A DNA stretch of 10,872 nucleotides, from contig WGBJ01000020.1 in the NCBI GenBank assembly GCA_015494385.1, positions 1-10,872 on the forward strand, read 5' to 3'. This stretch comes from Marinosulfonomonas sp. (lineage in GTDB: Bacteria > Pseudomonadota > Alphaproteobacteria > Rhodobacterales > Rhodobacteraceae). Both the position numbers and the translations under genes were made by a program. Shown piece by piece: positions 1 through 6,354 of this stretch. Below the pieces are notes generated by a model. That model had not been told where the DNA came from. It saw only the letters and a program-made list of their open reading frames with translations, and ran no database searches. Position 1 is the first letter of the stretch. The number at the start of each line of letters is the position of its first letter.

Positions 1-747
1 GAGTTTTGGCTTGAACCGCAGCAGTTTCAACCCGAAACCGGTGCGACACTTCAGGTGAAATTGCGCAACGGCATGAAATTCAGCGGGATCGAGCTGGGGT
101 ATTTCGACAACCGGACCGAGGTTTTCGACATCATCCAGAACGGCAACCGCACGCCGGTTGATGCCCGCGCAGGCGATTTTCCCGCCTTCTCGAAACCTGT
201 CTTAACTGATGGCCTTATGGTGCTGATATACCAAAGCAAATTCAGCACCGTGCAGTATAATAAATTCGAAAAATTCGTAGCCTTTGTCGAACATAAAGCC
301 TTTGACGGGGTGATCGAGCGCCACAAGGAACGCGGCCTGCCGATGGAGCGTTTCAGCGAGGTTTACACGCGGTTTTGCAAAACCCTGATCGGGGTTGGTT
401 CAGGGGCGGGGCAAGACGCCGCAACCGGTATGGAAACCGAATTTGTCGCCCTGACAAACCCCTATACCGATGATCTGTCGGATGGCTTCACCGTTCAGGT
501 GCTGTATCAGGGCGCCCCGCGTGTGGATGCACAGGTCGAGGTGTTTGAACGCGCGCCCGACAACACCGTCACCGTCACCTATCACCGCACCGATGATCAG
601 GGCCACACCACAGTGCCGGTCAAGCCCGGCCATACCTATCTGTTTGACGCTGTGGTGCTGCGCGAACCAGCGCTAGCGCTGGCGGATGAAACCGGTGCCG
701 TGTGGGAATCCCTTTGGGCGTCTTTGACCTTTGCAACGCCGAACTAG
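1..747 (+). CDS. DUF4198 domain-containing protein (5' end outside window)
   Basis: The reading frame is open from the first base, so the gene begins upstream of the window and 248 C-terminal residues are visible. They open with EFWLEPQQF, which resembles the start of the mature part of DUF4198 proteins, usually HEFWIEP just after a signal peptide. The missing piece is therefore probably only a short signal sequence. The rest alternates beta-rich stretches, for example the segment around VQVLYQGAPRVDAQVEVFER and the later DQGHTTVPVKPGHTYLFDAV, which fits the Ig-like carboxypeptidase-regulatory fold of this family. DUF4198 proteins are predicted periplasmic proteins, sometimes found beside metal-uptake genes; their biochemical role is not settled and nothing here fixes it. 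The GTG at 55 is an internal codon, not a credible start, because the family motif lies before it. The psu genes begin 39 bases downstream, so co-transcription is possible. Family assignment is from recognised motifs only. Confidence 0.75.
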   Translation, partial: EFWLEPQQFQPETGATLQVKLRNGMKFSGIELGYFDNRTEVFDIIQNGNRTPVDARAGDFPAFSKPVLTDGLMVLIYQSKFSTVQYNKFEKFVAFVEHKAFDGVIERHKERGLPMERFSEVYTRFCKTLIGVGSGAGQDAATGMETEFVALTNPYTDDLSDGFTVQVLYQGAPRVDAQVEVFERAPDNTVTVTYHRTDDQGHTTVPVKPGHTYLFDAVVLREPALALADETGAVWESLWASLTFATPN

Positions 748-786
748 GCTTGTCTTTACCGTGTGCGCACGGCACATACTACGTCC

Positions 787-1680
787 ATGAAAAACACATC
801 TGACATTCTGTGCATCGGCAGCGTTCTGTGGGACGTGATCGGCCGCTCTGCCAGCCATATGCGCATGGGGTCCGACGTGCCCGGCCGCATCACCCGCCTG
901 CCCGGTGGCGTGGCAATGAACATCGCCATGACCCTGCGCCGCTTTGGTCTGACCCCTGCCCTGCTGACCACCATCGGCAAGGACGAAGAGGGGCGTGAAC
1001 TGCTGGCGGCCTGTCAAAGCATGGGCATGAATTGCGACTACGTTTACCTGTCCGAAGACCTGCCCACCGACCGCTATATGGCAATCGAGGGCGCAAACGG
1101 CCTGATCGCCGCCATTGCGGACGCCCATTCGCTCGAAGCCGCTGGCGACAAAATCCTGCGCCCGCTGGAAAACGGCCGTCTGGGCAGCGCGCAATCCCCT
1201 TATACCGGTGTGATTGCGCTGGACGGAAACCTGACACTGGCCCTGCTGGAAACCATCAGCAAAAGCCCCCTGTTTACCGCTGCCGACCTGCGTGTCGCCC
1301 CTGCCTCGCCCGGCAAGGCCGAGCGGCTGGCGCCTTTGCTGTCGCACGCCAACGCCACGCTCTATGTCAATCTGGAAGAAGCAGGCCTGCTGTGCCAGAC
1401 CACTTTTGACAATTCAGAACAGGCCGCGCAGGTGCTGCTGGAGCGTGGTGCGCATGGAATTCTGGTGACGGACGGGGGCAATCGGGCATCGGTTGGCCGC
1501 AAAGACCGCGTTATTACCCAAACCCCGCCAGAAGTGCTGGTGACTCGCGTCACCGGTGCTGGCGACACCTTTATGGCGGCCCATATTGCCGCTGAAATCC
1601 GTGGCGAAACGCCGGAACTGGCGCTGAACAGCGCCCTTCACGCCGCCGCGGCCTATGTTTCCGGAGAAACACCCCTATGA
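787..1680 (+). CDS. psuK: PfkB-family carbohydrate kinase, probable pseudouridine kinase
   Basis: A 297-residue ribokinase/PfkB-fold kinase predicted to phosphorylate pseudouridine to pseudouridine 5'-phosphate with ATP in the cytoplasm. The N terminus (DILCIGSVLWDVIG, residues 6-19) is the usual first strand. LPGGVAMNIA (38-47) is the substrate-binding di-glycine region. NLEEAGLL (195-202) matches the family's N-x-x-E region. VTGAGDTFMAA (255-265) is the C-terminal PfkB signature, with D260 as catalytic base and G257-G259 forming the anion hole. PfkB kinases vary widely in substrate, and the assignment rests mainly on psuG following immediately: the last codons overlap the psuG start as ATGA. 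The ATG at 787 is preferred over an in-frame GTG at 763 because the family's N-terminal strand begins soon after it; neither has a strong ribosome binding site. Length is close to that of E. coli PsuK. No dedicated nucleoside transporter gene is adjacent. Confidence 0.85.
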   Translation: MKNTSDILCIGSVLWDVIGRSASHMRMGSDVPGRITRLPGGVAMNIAMTLRRFGLTPALLTTIGKDEEGRELLAACQSMGMNCDYVYLSEDLPTDRYMAIEGANGLIAAIADAHSLEAAGDKILRPLENGRLGSAQSPYTGVIALDGNLTLALLETISKSPLFTAADLRVAPASPGKAERLAPLLSHANATLYVNLEEAGLLCQTTFDNSEQAAQVLLERGAHGILVTDGGNRASVGRKDRVITQTPPEVLVTRVTGAGDTFMAAHIAAEIRGETPELALNSALHAAAAYVSGETPL

Positions 1681-2594
1681 CCATCCCCATGCAGTTTTCC
1701 CCCGAAGTTGCCACCGCACTGGCCGACGGCACCCCCGTCGTGGCGCTGGAAAGCACCATCATCACCCACGGCATGCCCTACCCGCAAAACGTGGAAACCG
1801 CCCGCAAGGTGGAAACCGTGGTGCGGGACGGCGGCGCGACTCCGGCCACCATCGCCGTTTTGAGTGGTGTGCTGCATATCGGGCTGACGGATAGCGAGTT
1901 GGAAAGCCTTGCACAGGCCAAAGATGTCGCCAAACTGTCGCGCGCCGATTTTGCCGCCTGTCTGGCCACGGGCGGCACCGGCGCAACCACAGTTGCCGCC
2001 ACCATGATCGCCGCCGATCAGGCCGGCATCCGGGTGTTTGCCACCGGCGGCATTGGCGGTGTGCATCGCGGCGCGGAAACCACATTCGACATTTCCGCCG
2101 ACTTGCACGAGCTGGCCCAAACCCCCGTCACCGTGGTGGCCGCAGGGCCAAAGGCCATTCTGGATGTGCCCAAAACGCTGGAAGTGCTGGAAACATTAGG
2201 GGTGCCGGTTATCACCTTTAAACAAAACGATATTCCGGCGTTCTGGTCGCGTTCCTCTGGCTTGCCCAGCCCCTTGCGGATGGACAATGCCGCCGATATT
2301 GCCAAGGCACATATCATGCGCGGCGAGTTGGGTCTGCCCGGTGGTCAACTGGTTGCCAACCCGATCCCGGCTGCCGATGAAATTCCGCAAAGCACGCTGG
2401 CCCCGATCATCCAGCAGGCACTGGACGAGGCCGAGGCGCAGAAAATTGCCGCCAAATCGGTCACCCCCTTCCTGTTGCAACGTATTTTCGAGCTGACCGA
2501 CGGGGCGTCCTTAACCGCGAATATTGCGCTGGTGATGAACAATGCAGCCCTTGCGACAGAAATTGCCGTTGAATTCACCCGCAACGCTGCTTAG
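1677..2594 (+). CDS. psuG: Pseudouridine-5'-phosphate glycosidase
   Basis: A 305-residue enzyme that reversibly cleaves the C-C glycosidic bond of pseudouridine 5'-phosphate to uracil and ribose 5-phosphate; the breakdown direction is favoured in cells. The family is very well conserved and recognisable throughout: VVALESTIITHGMPYPQN (21-38), TGGTGATTVAATM (98-110), FATGGIGGVHRGAETTFDIS (121-140), VANPIP (226-231) and TPFLL (263-267). By eye against the E. coli enzyme as I remember it, the catalytic Glu, Asp and Lys correspond to E25, D142 and K159, all present. The ATG start overlaps the psuK stop by four bases, and a GGAG lies about ten bases before it at the end of psuK, so the pair is translationally coupled. 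The gene is full length with no sign of damage. The next gene starts 50 bases later with no terminator visible between them. Confidence 0.96.
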   Translation: MTIPMQFSPEVATALADGTPVVALESTIITHGMPYPQNVETARKVETVVRDGGATPATIAVLSGVLHIGLTDSELESLAQAKDVAKLSRADFAACLATGGTGATTVAATMIAADQAGIRVFATGGIGGVHRGAETTFDISADLHELAQTPVTVVAAGPKAILDVPKTLEVLETLGVPVITFKQNDIPAFWSRSSGLPSPLRMDNAADIAKAHIMRGELGLPGGQLVANPIPAADEIPQSTLAPIIQQALDEAEAQKIAAKSVTPFLLQRIFELTDGASLTANIALVMNNAALATEIAVEFTRNAA

Positions 2595-2644
2595 GTGAGT
2601 GTGGTCGCTTATCCGGTATTTTATCCAATGAACTGCATATTCCC

Positions 2645-3355
2645 ATGCCCAAACTGAAAAACCTGACCCCGCCCCCACCCGAGCGCCGCAAACGCCGGTG
2701 GCTGACGGCACTGCGCAACAACTTCTTTACCGGTCTGGTGGTTGTTGCCCCGATCGGCATGACATTGTGGCTGGTCTGGGCGGTCACAGGAAAAATTGAC
2801 GGCATGGTGCTGCCCTTTATCCCCGAGAGCTTTAACCCCAAAAGCTACATCGGCATTGATCTGCGCGGCATCGGGGTGATCATTTTCCTTGTCTTCACCG
2901 TGATCATCGGCTGGATGACCAAGGGCATCATGGGCAAGTCCCTGTTGAACTGGGGCGAAGATCTGGTGGACCGGATGCCGGTCGTGCGTTCGATCTATAA
3001 CGGATTGAAACAATTGGCGGAAACAGTGTTTGCCCAATCCGAAACCTCGTTTGACAAGGTCTGTCTGGTGGAATACCCGCGCAAGGGTATCTGGGCGGTG
3101 GCGTTCATTTCCACCACCACCAAGGGCGAAGTGAACCAGAAAATCCCGGTAAACGAGCAAATGATTTCGGTGTTCCTGCCGACCACGCCAAACCCCACAT
3201 CCGGCTTTTTGCTGTTCGTACCGCAATCGGATCTGATCGAACTTGATATGAGCGTGGGGGATGCGATGAAACTGGTGATTTCGGCCGGTCTGGTTTATCC
3301 GAACACCAAAGACGAGGATCAGCCGCTTTTGCCATTGGATGACCCTGGAAAATAG
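2645..3355 (+). CDS. DUF502 family inner-membrane protein
   Basis: A 236-residue protein of the DUF502 family, whose plant relatives are the LIKE-COV proteins; the molecular function in bacteria is unknown. A basic, proline-rich cytoplasmic start (PPPPERRKRRW, 9-19) is followed by a first membrane helix at about 27-47 and a second at about 73-93. A soluble domain comes next with the family hallmarks MPVVRSIYNGLKQ (111-123), FISTTT (154-159), VFLPTTPNPTSGFLLFVP (176-193) and a late segment, MSVGDAMKLVISAGLVYP (202-219). The acidic tail (TKDEDQPLLPLDDPGK) is typical of alphaproteobacterial members. Length is normal. The ATG at 2645 has no clear Shine-Dalgarno sequence, but the basic N terminus and first helix fit this start. 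It lies 50 bases after psuG and could share its transcript, although a functional link to pseudouridine salvage is not indicated. The family call is firm; the role is not known. Confidence 0.92.
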   Translation: MPKLKNLTPPPPERRKRRWLTALRNNFFTGLVVVAPIGMTLWLVWAVTGKIDGMVLPFIPESFNPKSYIGIDLRGIGVIIFLVFTVIIGWMTKGIMGKSLLNWGEDLVDRMPVVRSIYNGLKQLAETVFAQSETSFDKVCLVEYPRKGIWAVAFISTTTKGEVNQKIPVNEQMISVFLPTTPNPTSGFLLFVPQSDLIELDMSVGDAMKLVISAGLVYPNTKDEDQPLLPLDDPGK

Positions 3356-3479
3356 TGTTGCCTGACTTCACCATAATAAACTGATGTTTCGCCGCCAAAT
3401 CCACTATATATTGTGTTTCCCCACTTCTGCTGGTAGATATTCGCCGTATTCAAGAAGGGTACTACTGAAGGGGTCTCAA

Positions 3480-3695
3480 ATGAAAAAAATTCTACTTACA
3501 TCCGCATTCGTTCTGGCTGCGACGCAAACATTTGCCGGCAATCTGGTTGAACCAATGATGGAACCGGAAGTTGTCGAAGCCGCAACCGGCAGTTCCGGCG
3601 GCGCAATGATCGTTCCGATTTTGATGATCGTACTGATGGCTGCAGTGATCGCCGGCGGTGGTAGCGATCCTGTGCCAGCAGTTAACAATCTCTAA
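3480..3695 (+). CDS. Small exported single-helix protein, copy 1
   Basis: A 71-residue protein of unknown function. Residues 1-19 form a classic signal peptide (MKKILL start, hydrophobic core, ending TFA before GNLVEP). The mature part has an acidic, proline-containing stretch (EPMMEPEVVEAAT), a small-residue turn (GSSGGA), a strongly hydrophobic helix of about 17 residues (MIVPILMIVLMAAVIAG) and a short polar tail (SDPVPAVNNL). It should therefore sit in the inner membrane with the acidic N terminus in the periplasm. AAGGGG six bases before the ATG at 3480 fixes this start; an in-frame ATG at 3384 has no such site and would bury the signal peptide. A strong terminator follows 16 bases after the stop. 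Residues 18-61 are identical to those of the next gene. Small proteins of this layout occur in Rhodobacterales, but I do not know a verified function. Confidence 0.85.
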   Translation: MKKILLTSAFVLAATQTFAGNLVEPMMEPEVVEAATGSSGGAMIVPILMIVLMAAVIAGGGSDPVPAVNNL

Positions 3696-3711
3696 GATAT
3701 CAAGCACATTT

Positions 3712-3749
3712 AAATGGCCTTGGGATTTAATTTCTCTGGGCCATTTTTT
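3712..3749 (+). terminator. Intrinsic terminator after small protein copy 1
   Basis: A perfect eight-base stem, AAATGGCC at 3712-3719 with GGCCATTT at 3739-3746, is followed by a run of six T that overlaps the stem end (3744-3749). It lies 16 bases after the stop codon at 3695 and separates the two paralogous genes into distinct transcripts. Confidence 0.85.
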
Positions 3750-3779
3750 GGGCATTTACAACGAAAAAACGCTTTTTTC

Positions 3780-3808
3780 TTGAGTTGAAAAATGCCATTG
3801 GTTAATAA
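3780..3808 (+). promoter_or_regulatory. Possible sigma-70-like promoter for small protein copy 2
   Basis: TTGAGT (3780-3785) and TAATAA (3803-3808) are separated by 17 bases and lie between the copy 1 terminator and the copy 2 start. The hexamers match the housekeeping consensus only partly (4 of 6 and 3 of 6) in AT-rich DNA, where such matches arise by chance. The terminator upstream makes a promoter somewhere in this gap likely, but this exact site is tentative. Confidence 0.3.
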
Positions 3809-3843
3809 CAAGCGGTATTCAAATTTTACAAGGGATTTTTAAA

Positions 3844-4065
3844 ATGAAAAAAATAGCTGCTCTAACAATCGCTGCTCTGACATCGACACAGGCCTTTGCC
3901 GGAAATCTGGTTGAACCAATGATGGAGCCAGAAGTTGTCGAAGCCGCAACCGGCAGTTCCGGCGGTGCAATGATCGTTCCGATTTTGATGATCGTGCTGA
4001 TGGCTGCAGTGATCGCCGGCGGTGGTGGTAATAATACAGTCCCAGTAACTCAGCCTGGCGCATAG
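3844..4065 (+). CDS. Small exported single-helix protein, copy 2
   Basis: A 73-residue paralog of the gene 148 bases upstream, in the same orientation. Residues 1-19 are a signal peptide (MKKIAALTIAALTSTQAFA) that differs from copy 1 at many positions. Residues 18-61 (FAGNLVEP through the AVIAGGG end of the helix) are identical to copy 1. The tail GNNTVPVTQPGA differs again. Over the 132 bases encoding the shared block the two genes differ at five positions, all synonymous third bases. AAGGGA eight bases before the ATG at 3844 supports this start. Its own terminator begins 30 bases after the stop. The mature product is predicted to be a roughly 54-residue inner-membrane peptide with an acidic periplasmic segment. 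Function is unknown. Duplication with separate regulatory signals suggests dosage or differential expression. Confidence 0.85.
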   Translation: MKKIAALTIAALTSTQAFAGNLVEPMMEPEVVEAATGSSGGAMIVPILMIVLMAAVIAGGGGNNTVPVTQPGA

Positions 4066-4094
4066 GGTAAGGACTGAAAAACGCGAATTTTTGA

Positions 4095-4127
4095 ACGGCC
4101 CGGTGGATAATTCTATCGGGCCGTTTT
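4095..4127 (+). terminator. Intrinsic terminator after small protein copy 2
   Basis: ACGGCCCG (4095-4102) pairs perfectly with CGGGCCGT (4117-4124) across a 14-base loop and runs into TTTT. It is 29 bases beyond the copy 2 stop. Its stem sequence differs from the copy 1 terminator, so the duplication did not carry the terminator with it, or the terminator has since been replaced. Confidence 0.8.
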
Positions 4128-4146
4128 ACTTGCTCTTAGGGTATTT

Positions 4147-4300
4147 GGAATCATTATTGCTAACCTGCCCGCCCCTGACGTCGTCGACGTGCCTACAGCG
4201 GCAGATCCATTATTACCCGCACCACCTGATCTTGCTTATGGTTGCGGCCATCACCAGCGGTGGAAATGATACAGCACCTCTTGCAGTGGACTGGCAATAA
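4147..4300 (+). pseudogene. Decayed third copy of the small exported protein gene
   Basis: Downstream of copy 2, a stretch can be aligned to it in two frames. In the first frame (from about 4159) it reads ANLPAPDVVDVPTAADP, comparable with GNLVEPMMEPEVVEAATGSS, keeping NL, Pro and the D/E-VV-D/E core. The homology then moves to another frame, from about 4226: LLMVAAITSGGNDTAP against VLMAAVIAGGGNNTVP, with 9 of 16 identical. No start codon, ribosome binding site or signal peptide is visible in the right frame, and the copy 2 terminator lies just before it. This fits a frameshifted, shortened relic rather than a working gene. The similarity is by eye over short, hydrophobic sequence, so chance resemblance is possible, but two segments in the correct order and spacing make common origin the better reading. 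An open frame at 4091-4300 covers only its C-terminal part. Confidence 0.5.
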
Positions 4301-4341
4301 GGCCCTGTAAGTGTTCTCTCGGCCCTCTGCCTGACCCGCAC

Positions 4342-4370
4342 AAAAAAAACGCCAGCGCGAAGCTGGCGTT
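4342..4370 (-). terminator. Strong intrinsic terminator facing the minus strand
   Basis: AACGCCAGC (4348-4356) pairs perfectly with GCTGGCGTT (4362-4370) around a five-base loop. On the minus strand the hairpin is followed by an unbroken T run (complement of the A run at 4342-4349). On the plus strand the following bases (AAGTTATTGA) lack a T run, so the signal works best for transcripts coming from the right on the minus strand. No recognised minus-strand gene precedes it. Confidence 0.75.
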
Positions 4371-4461
4371 AAGTTATTGAGGCAGGTTTCATACAGGCAA
4401 GAAACCTATCGAGCAGTGATTACTTTATACGCAATCTCTTGCCACCCGCCAAGCTAAAAGT

Positions 4462-4501
4462 TTGAATTGGTTGCATTTGCCCGTTACCATCAACCGTAAC
4501 G
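4462..4501 (+). promoter_or_regulatory. Possible promoter with overlapping inverted repeat upstream of the solute-binding protein
   Basis: TTGAAT (4462-4467) and TACCAT (4485-4490) are 17 bases apart, each matching the housekeeping hexamer at 4 of 6. The inverted repeat CGTTAC (4482-4487) with GTAACG (4496-4501) overlaps the putative -10 element, as an operator would. It lies 31 bases before the ATG at 4532. The pieces are short, so each could be chance; their arrangement is what makes the site worth recording. Confidence 0.35.
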
Positions 4502-4531
4502 AAACAAGGCGCGTGAGGGATTGTTGCCAAA

Positions 4532-6352
4532 ATGAGATCAATAAATTTCATGTGGTTCAGGAAAATCGCCTGCACCGCCAGTGTGATTCTGTCCGCCGGA
4601 TTCGCACAGGCCGAACCACAGCATGGCATAGCTATGTATGGCTCCCCTACTCTACCACAGGATTTTGTGTCCCTACCCTACGCCAACCCCGACGCCCCGA
4701 AAGGCGGGCGGATCATTCTGGGCGAGGTCGGCAGCTTTGATTCTCTCAACCCGCACATCCTGAAAGGTCGTGCGCCGTGGCAATGGCGCTATCTGGGATA
4801 CGAGAGCCTGATGGGCCGCAACTGGGACGAACCCTTCTCGCTTTACGGTCTTTTGGCCGAATCGATTGATGTCGGGCCGAATCGCCAGTGGGTCGAATTC
4901 ACCCTGCGCCCCGAGGCAAAATTCTCGGACGGCAGCCCCGTCACCGTCGAGGATGTGATGTGGTCCTACGAAACGCTCGGCACCAAAGGGCACCCGAAAT
5001 ATCTGGGAGCCTGGCAAAAGGTTGCAAAGATGGAGCAGACCGGCGAGCGCAAAATCCGCTTTACCTTCAACACAGAGGACCGGGAACTGGCGCTGATCAT
5101 CGGTATGCGCCCGATCCTAAAAAAGGCGCAATATGAAGACAAGGATTTCACCGCATCTTCCCTTGAGGCGCCGATCGGCACCGGCCCCTATATGGTGGAT
5201 GATCTGGAGCAGGGCCGCTATCTGGTGTTGAAACGCAATCCTGACTATTGGGGCAAGGATCTGCCCTTTCGTCGCGGCACCCATAACTTTGACGAAATCC
5301 GCATGGAGTTTTTCACCGATTCCAACGTCCGTTTCGAGGCGTTCAAGGCCGGAGAAATCGATGTCATGCGCGAAGGCAATGCTGGAAAATGGGCCACGCT
5401 TTACGATTTTCCCGCCATGCGTTCCGGCGAGGTGGTCAAGTCCGAAATCCCGCACAAGCGCCCCACCGGACTAAAGGGTCTGGTGATGAACACACGCAAC
5501 CCGATCTTTTCGGACTGGCGTGTCCGGCAAGCGATGATACTGGCGTTCAACTATGAATTCATCAGCCAGACGGTGAACGGTCGCGCCGCGCCGCGTATCA
5601 AATCCTATTTTGACAATTCCCTGCTGGCGATGGAACCCGGCCCCGCCAAGGGCCGCGTGGCCGAATTGCTGGCCCCCTTTGCCGACCAATTGCCGCCCGA
5701 CACGATGGAGGGCTACACCCTGCCCGTTTCGGATGGCTCGGAACGCAACCGCAAGAACATCCGCAAGGCCATGGCCCTGCTGGAGCAGGCCGGATGGGAT
5801 GTTGAAAACGGGGTGATGCAAAACAGCGCGGGGCAGCCCTTTGCCTTTGAAATTGTGCTGAAACAGGGCGCTTCCGAAGTGCGCAGCATTGTTGATCTTT
5901 ATGTCGAGTCCCTGAAACGGTTGGGCATGCAGCCCACGGTTACCGTGATCGACAAATCCCAGTACAAAGAACGCACCAACGCCTATGATTTCGACATGGC
6001 GTTTTACGCCCGAGGTGCATCCTTGTCGCCGGGCAATGAACAGATGCTATATTGGGGATCGGCTGGCGTCACCCGCCCGGGCACCCGCAACTGGATGGGG
6101 ATGAACTCACCCGCCGCCGAGGCAATGATCAACGCGATGCTGAACGCACGGGGGCAGGAAGAACTCAGCATTGCCGCCCATGCGCTGGACCGGATTATAA
6201 CCGCGGGGCGCTATGTGATACCGATCTGGGCCGGTGGACCATCGCGTATTGCACATAAAAGTTACTTGCATTATCGGGCAGATCATCTGCCGATCTATGG
6301 CGACTGGATCGGCTTTATGCCGGACGTCTGGTGGTATGAAAAGGAAAACTGA
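4532..6352 (+). CDS. Periplasmic solute-binding protein, family 5, YejA-like
   Basis: A 606-residue ABC-transporter binding protein of the SBP_bac_5 family, closest in style to YejA, which delivers peptides or peptide-like compounds such as microcin C to the YejBEF importer. A signal peptide covers residues 1-27 (basic FRK, hydrophobic core, AQA end). The mature protein shows YANPDAPKGGRI (50-61), characteristic of the YejA branch, and the family signature around LRPEAKFSDGSPVTVEDV (125-142), followed by a full-length two-lobed domain ending near PIYGDWIGFMPDVWWYEKEN. The start at 4532 has GAGGGA eleven bases upstream; an in-frame ATG at 4550 would also leave a usable signal peptide. No ABC permease or ATPase gene follows; instead a tiny lipoprotein gene starts two bases after the stop. 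The protein therefore either works with permeases encoded elsewhere or has a stand-alone role. The substrate cannot be told from sequence. Confidence 0.92.
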   Translation: MRSINFMWFRKIACTASVILSAGFAQAEPQHGIAMYGSPTLPQDFVSLPYANPDAPKGGRIILGEVGSFDSLNPHILKGRAPWQWRYLGYESLMGRNWDEPFSLYGLLAESIDVGPNRQWVEFTLRPEAKFSDGSPVTVEDVMWSYETLGTKGHPKYLGAWQKVAKMEQTGERKIRFTFNTEDRELALIIGMRPILKKAQYEDKDFTASSLEAPIGTGPYMVDDLEQGRYLVLKRNPDYWGKDLPFRRGTHNFDEIRMEFFTDSNVRFEAFKAGEIDVMREGNAGKWATLYDFPAMRSGEVVKSEIPHKRPTGLKGLVMNTRNPIFSDWRVRQAMILAFNYEFISQTVNGRAAPRIKSYFDNSLLAMEPGPAKGRVAELLAPFADQLPPDTMEGYTLPVSDGSERNRKNIRKAMALLEQAGWDVENGVMQNSAGQPFAFEIVLKQGASEVRSIVDLYVESLKRLGMQPTVTVIDKSQYKERTNAYDFDMAFYARGASLSPGNEQMLYWGSAGVTRPGTRNWMGMNSPAAEAMINAMLNARGQEELSIAAHALDRIITAGRYVIPIWAGGPSRIAHKSYLHYRADHLPIYGDWIGFMPDVWWYEKEN

Positions 6353-6354
6353 AC

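Larger units (their letters stand above)
4301..4531. other. Non-coding stretch before the solute-binding protein gene
   Basis: No convincing gene lies here. From left to right it holds a minus-strand-facing intrinsic terminator (4342-4370), a second inverted repeat of AGGTTTC (4384-4390) with GAAACCT (4401-4407), a possible promoter at 4462-4490, an inverted repeat at 4482-4501, and a GAGGGA (4515-4520) that may be the ribosome binding site of the next gene. A minus-strand open frame of 43 codons (4551 to 4420) ends 50 bases before the minus-strand terminator, but it has no Shine-Dalgarno sequence and I recognise nothing in it. Confidence 0.5.

Noticed and set aside
763..786. GTG start at 763 for the PfkB kinase
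   Set aside because: It would add eight residues (MRTAHTTS) before the family's first strand, with no ribosome binding site. ATG at 787 fits the family better.
2621..3226. 201-residue minus-strand open frame opposite the DUF502 gene
   Set aside because: It has shadow composition (His, Gln and Asp rich), while the plus strand encodes a recognisable family over the same bases.
3382..3412. Possible promoter (TGATGT, then TATATA or TATATT) upstream of small protein copy 1
   Set aside because: The -35 match is poor and the region is AT-rich, so I could not choose one site with support.
3763..3779. GAAAAAA-CGC-TTTTTTC inverted repeat between the two small genes
   Set aside because: The stem is almost all A-T with a three-base loop and no GC core. 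A usable terminator already lies just upstream at 3712-3749.
4091..4300. 69-codon plus-strand open frame as a real gene
   Set aside because: Its start lies next to the copy 2 terminator stem, it has no ribosome binding site or signal peptide, and only its C-terminal third resembles the small protein family. It is better read as part of a relic.
3480..4300. Reading the small-protein array as a toxin or bacteriocin cluster
   Set aside because: The proteins have ordinary signal peptides and no double-glycine leader, and there is no immunity or modification gene and no dedicated exporter nearby. Nothing supports a toxin role.
4420..4551. 43-residue minus-strand open frame ending upstream of the minus-strand terminator
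   Set aside because: It has no Shine-Dalgarno sequence and no recognised domain, and it overlaps the start of the solute-binding protein gene. It is kept only as context for the antisense RNA idea.
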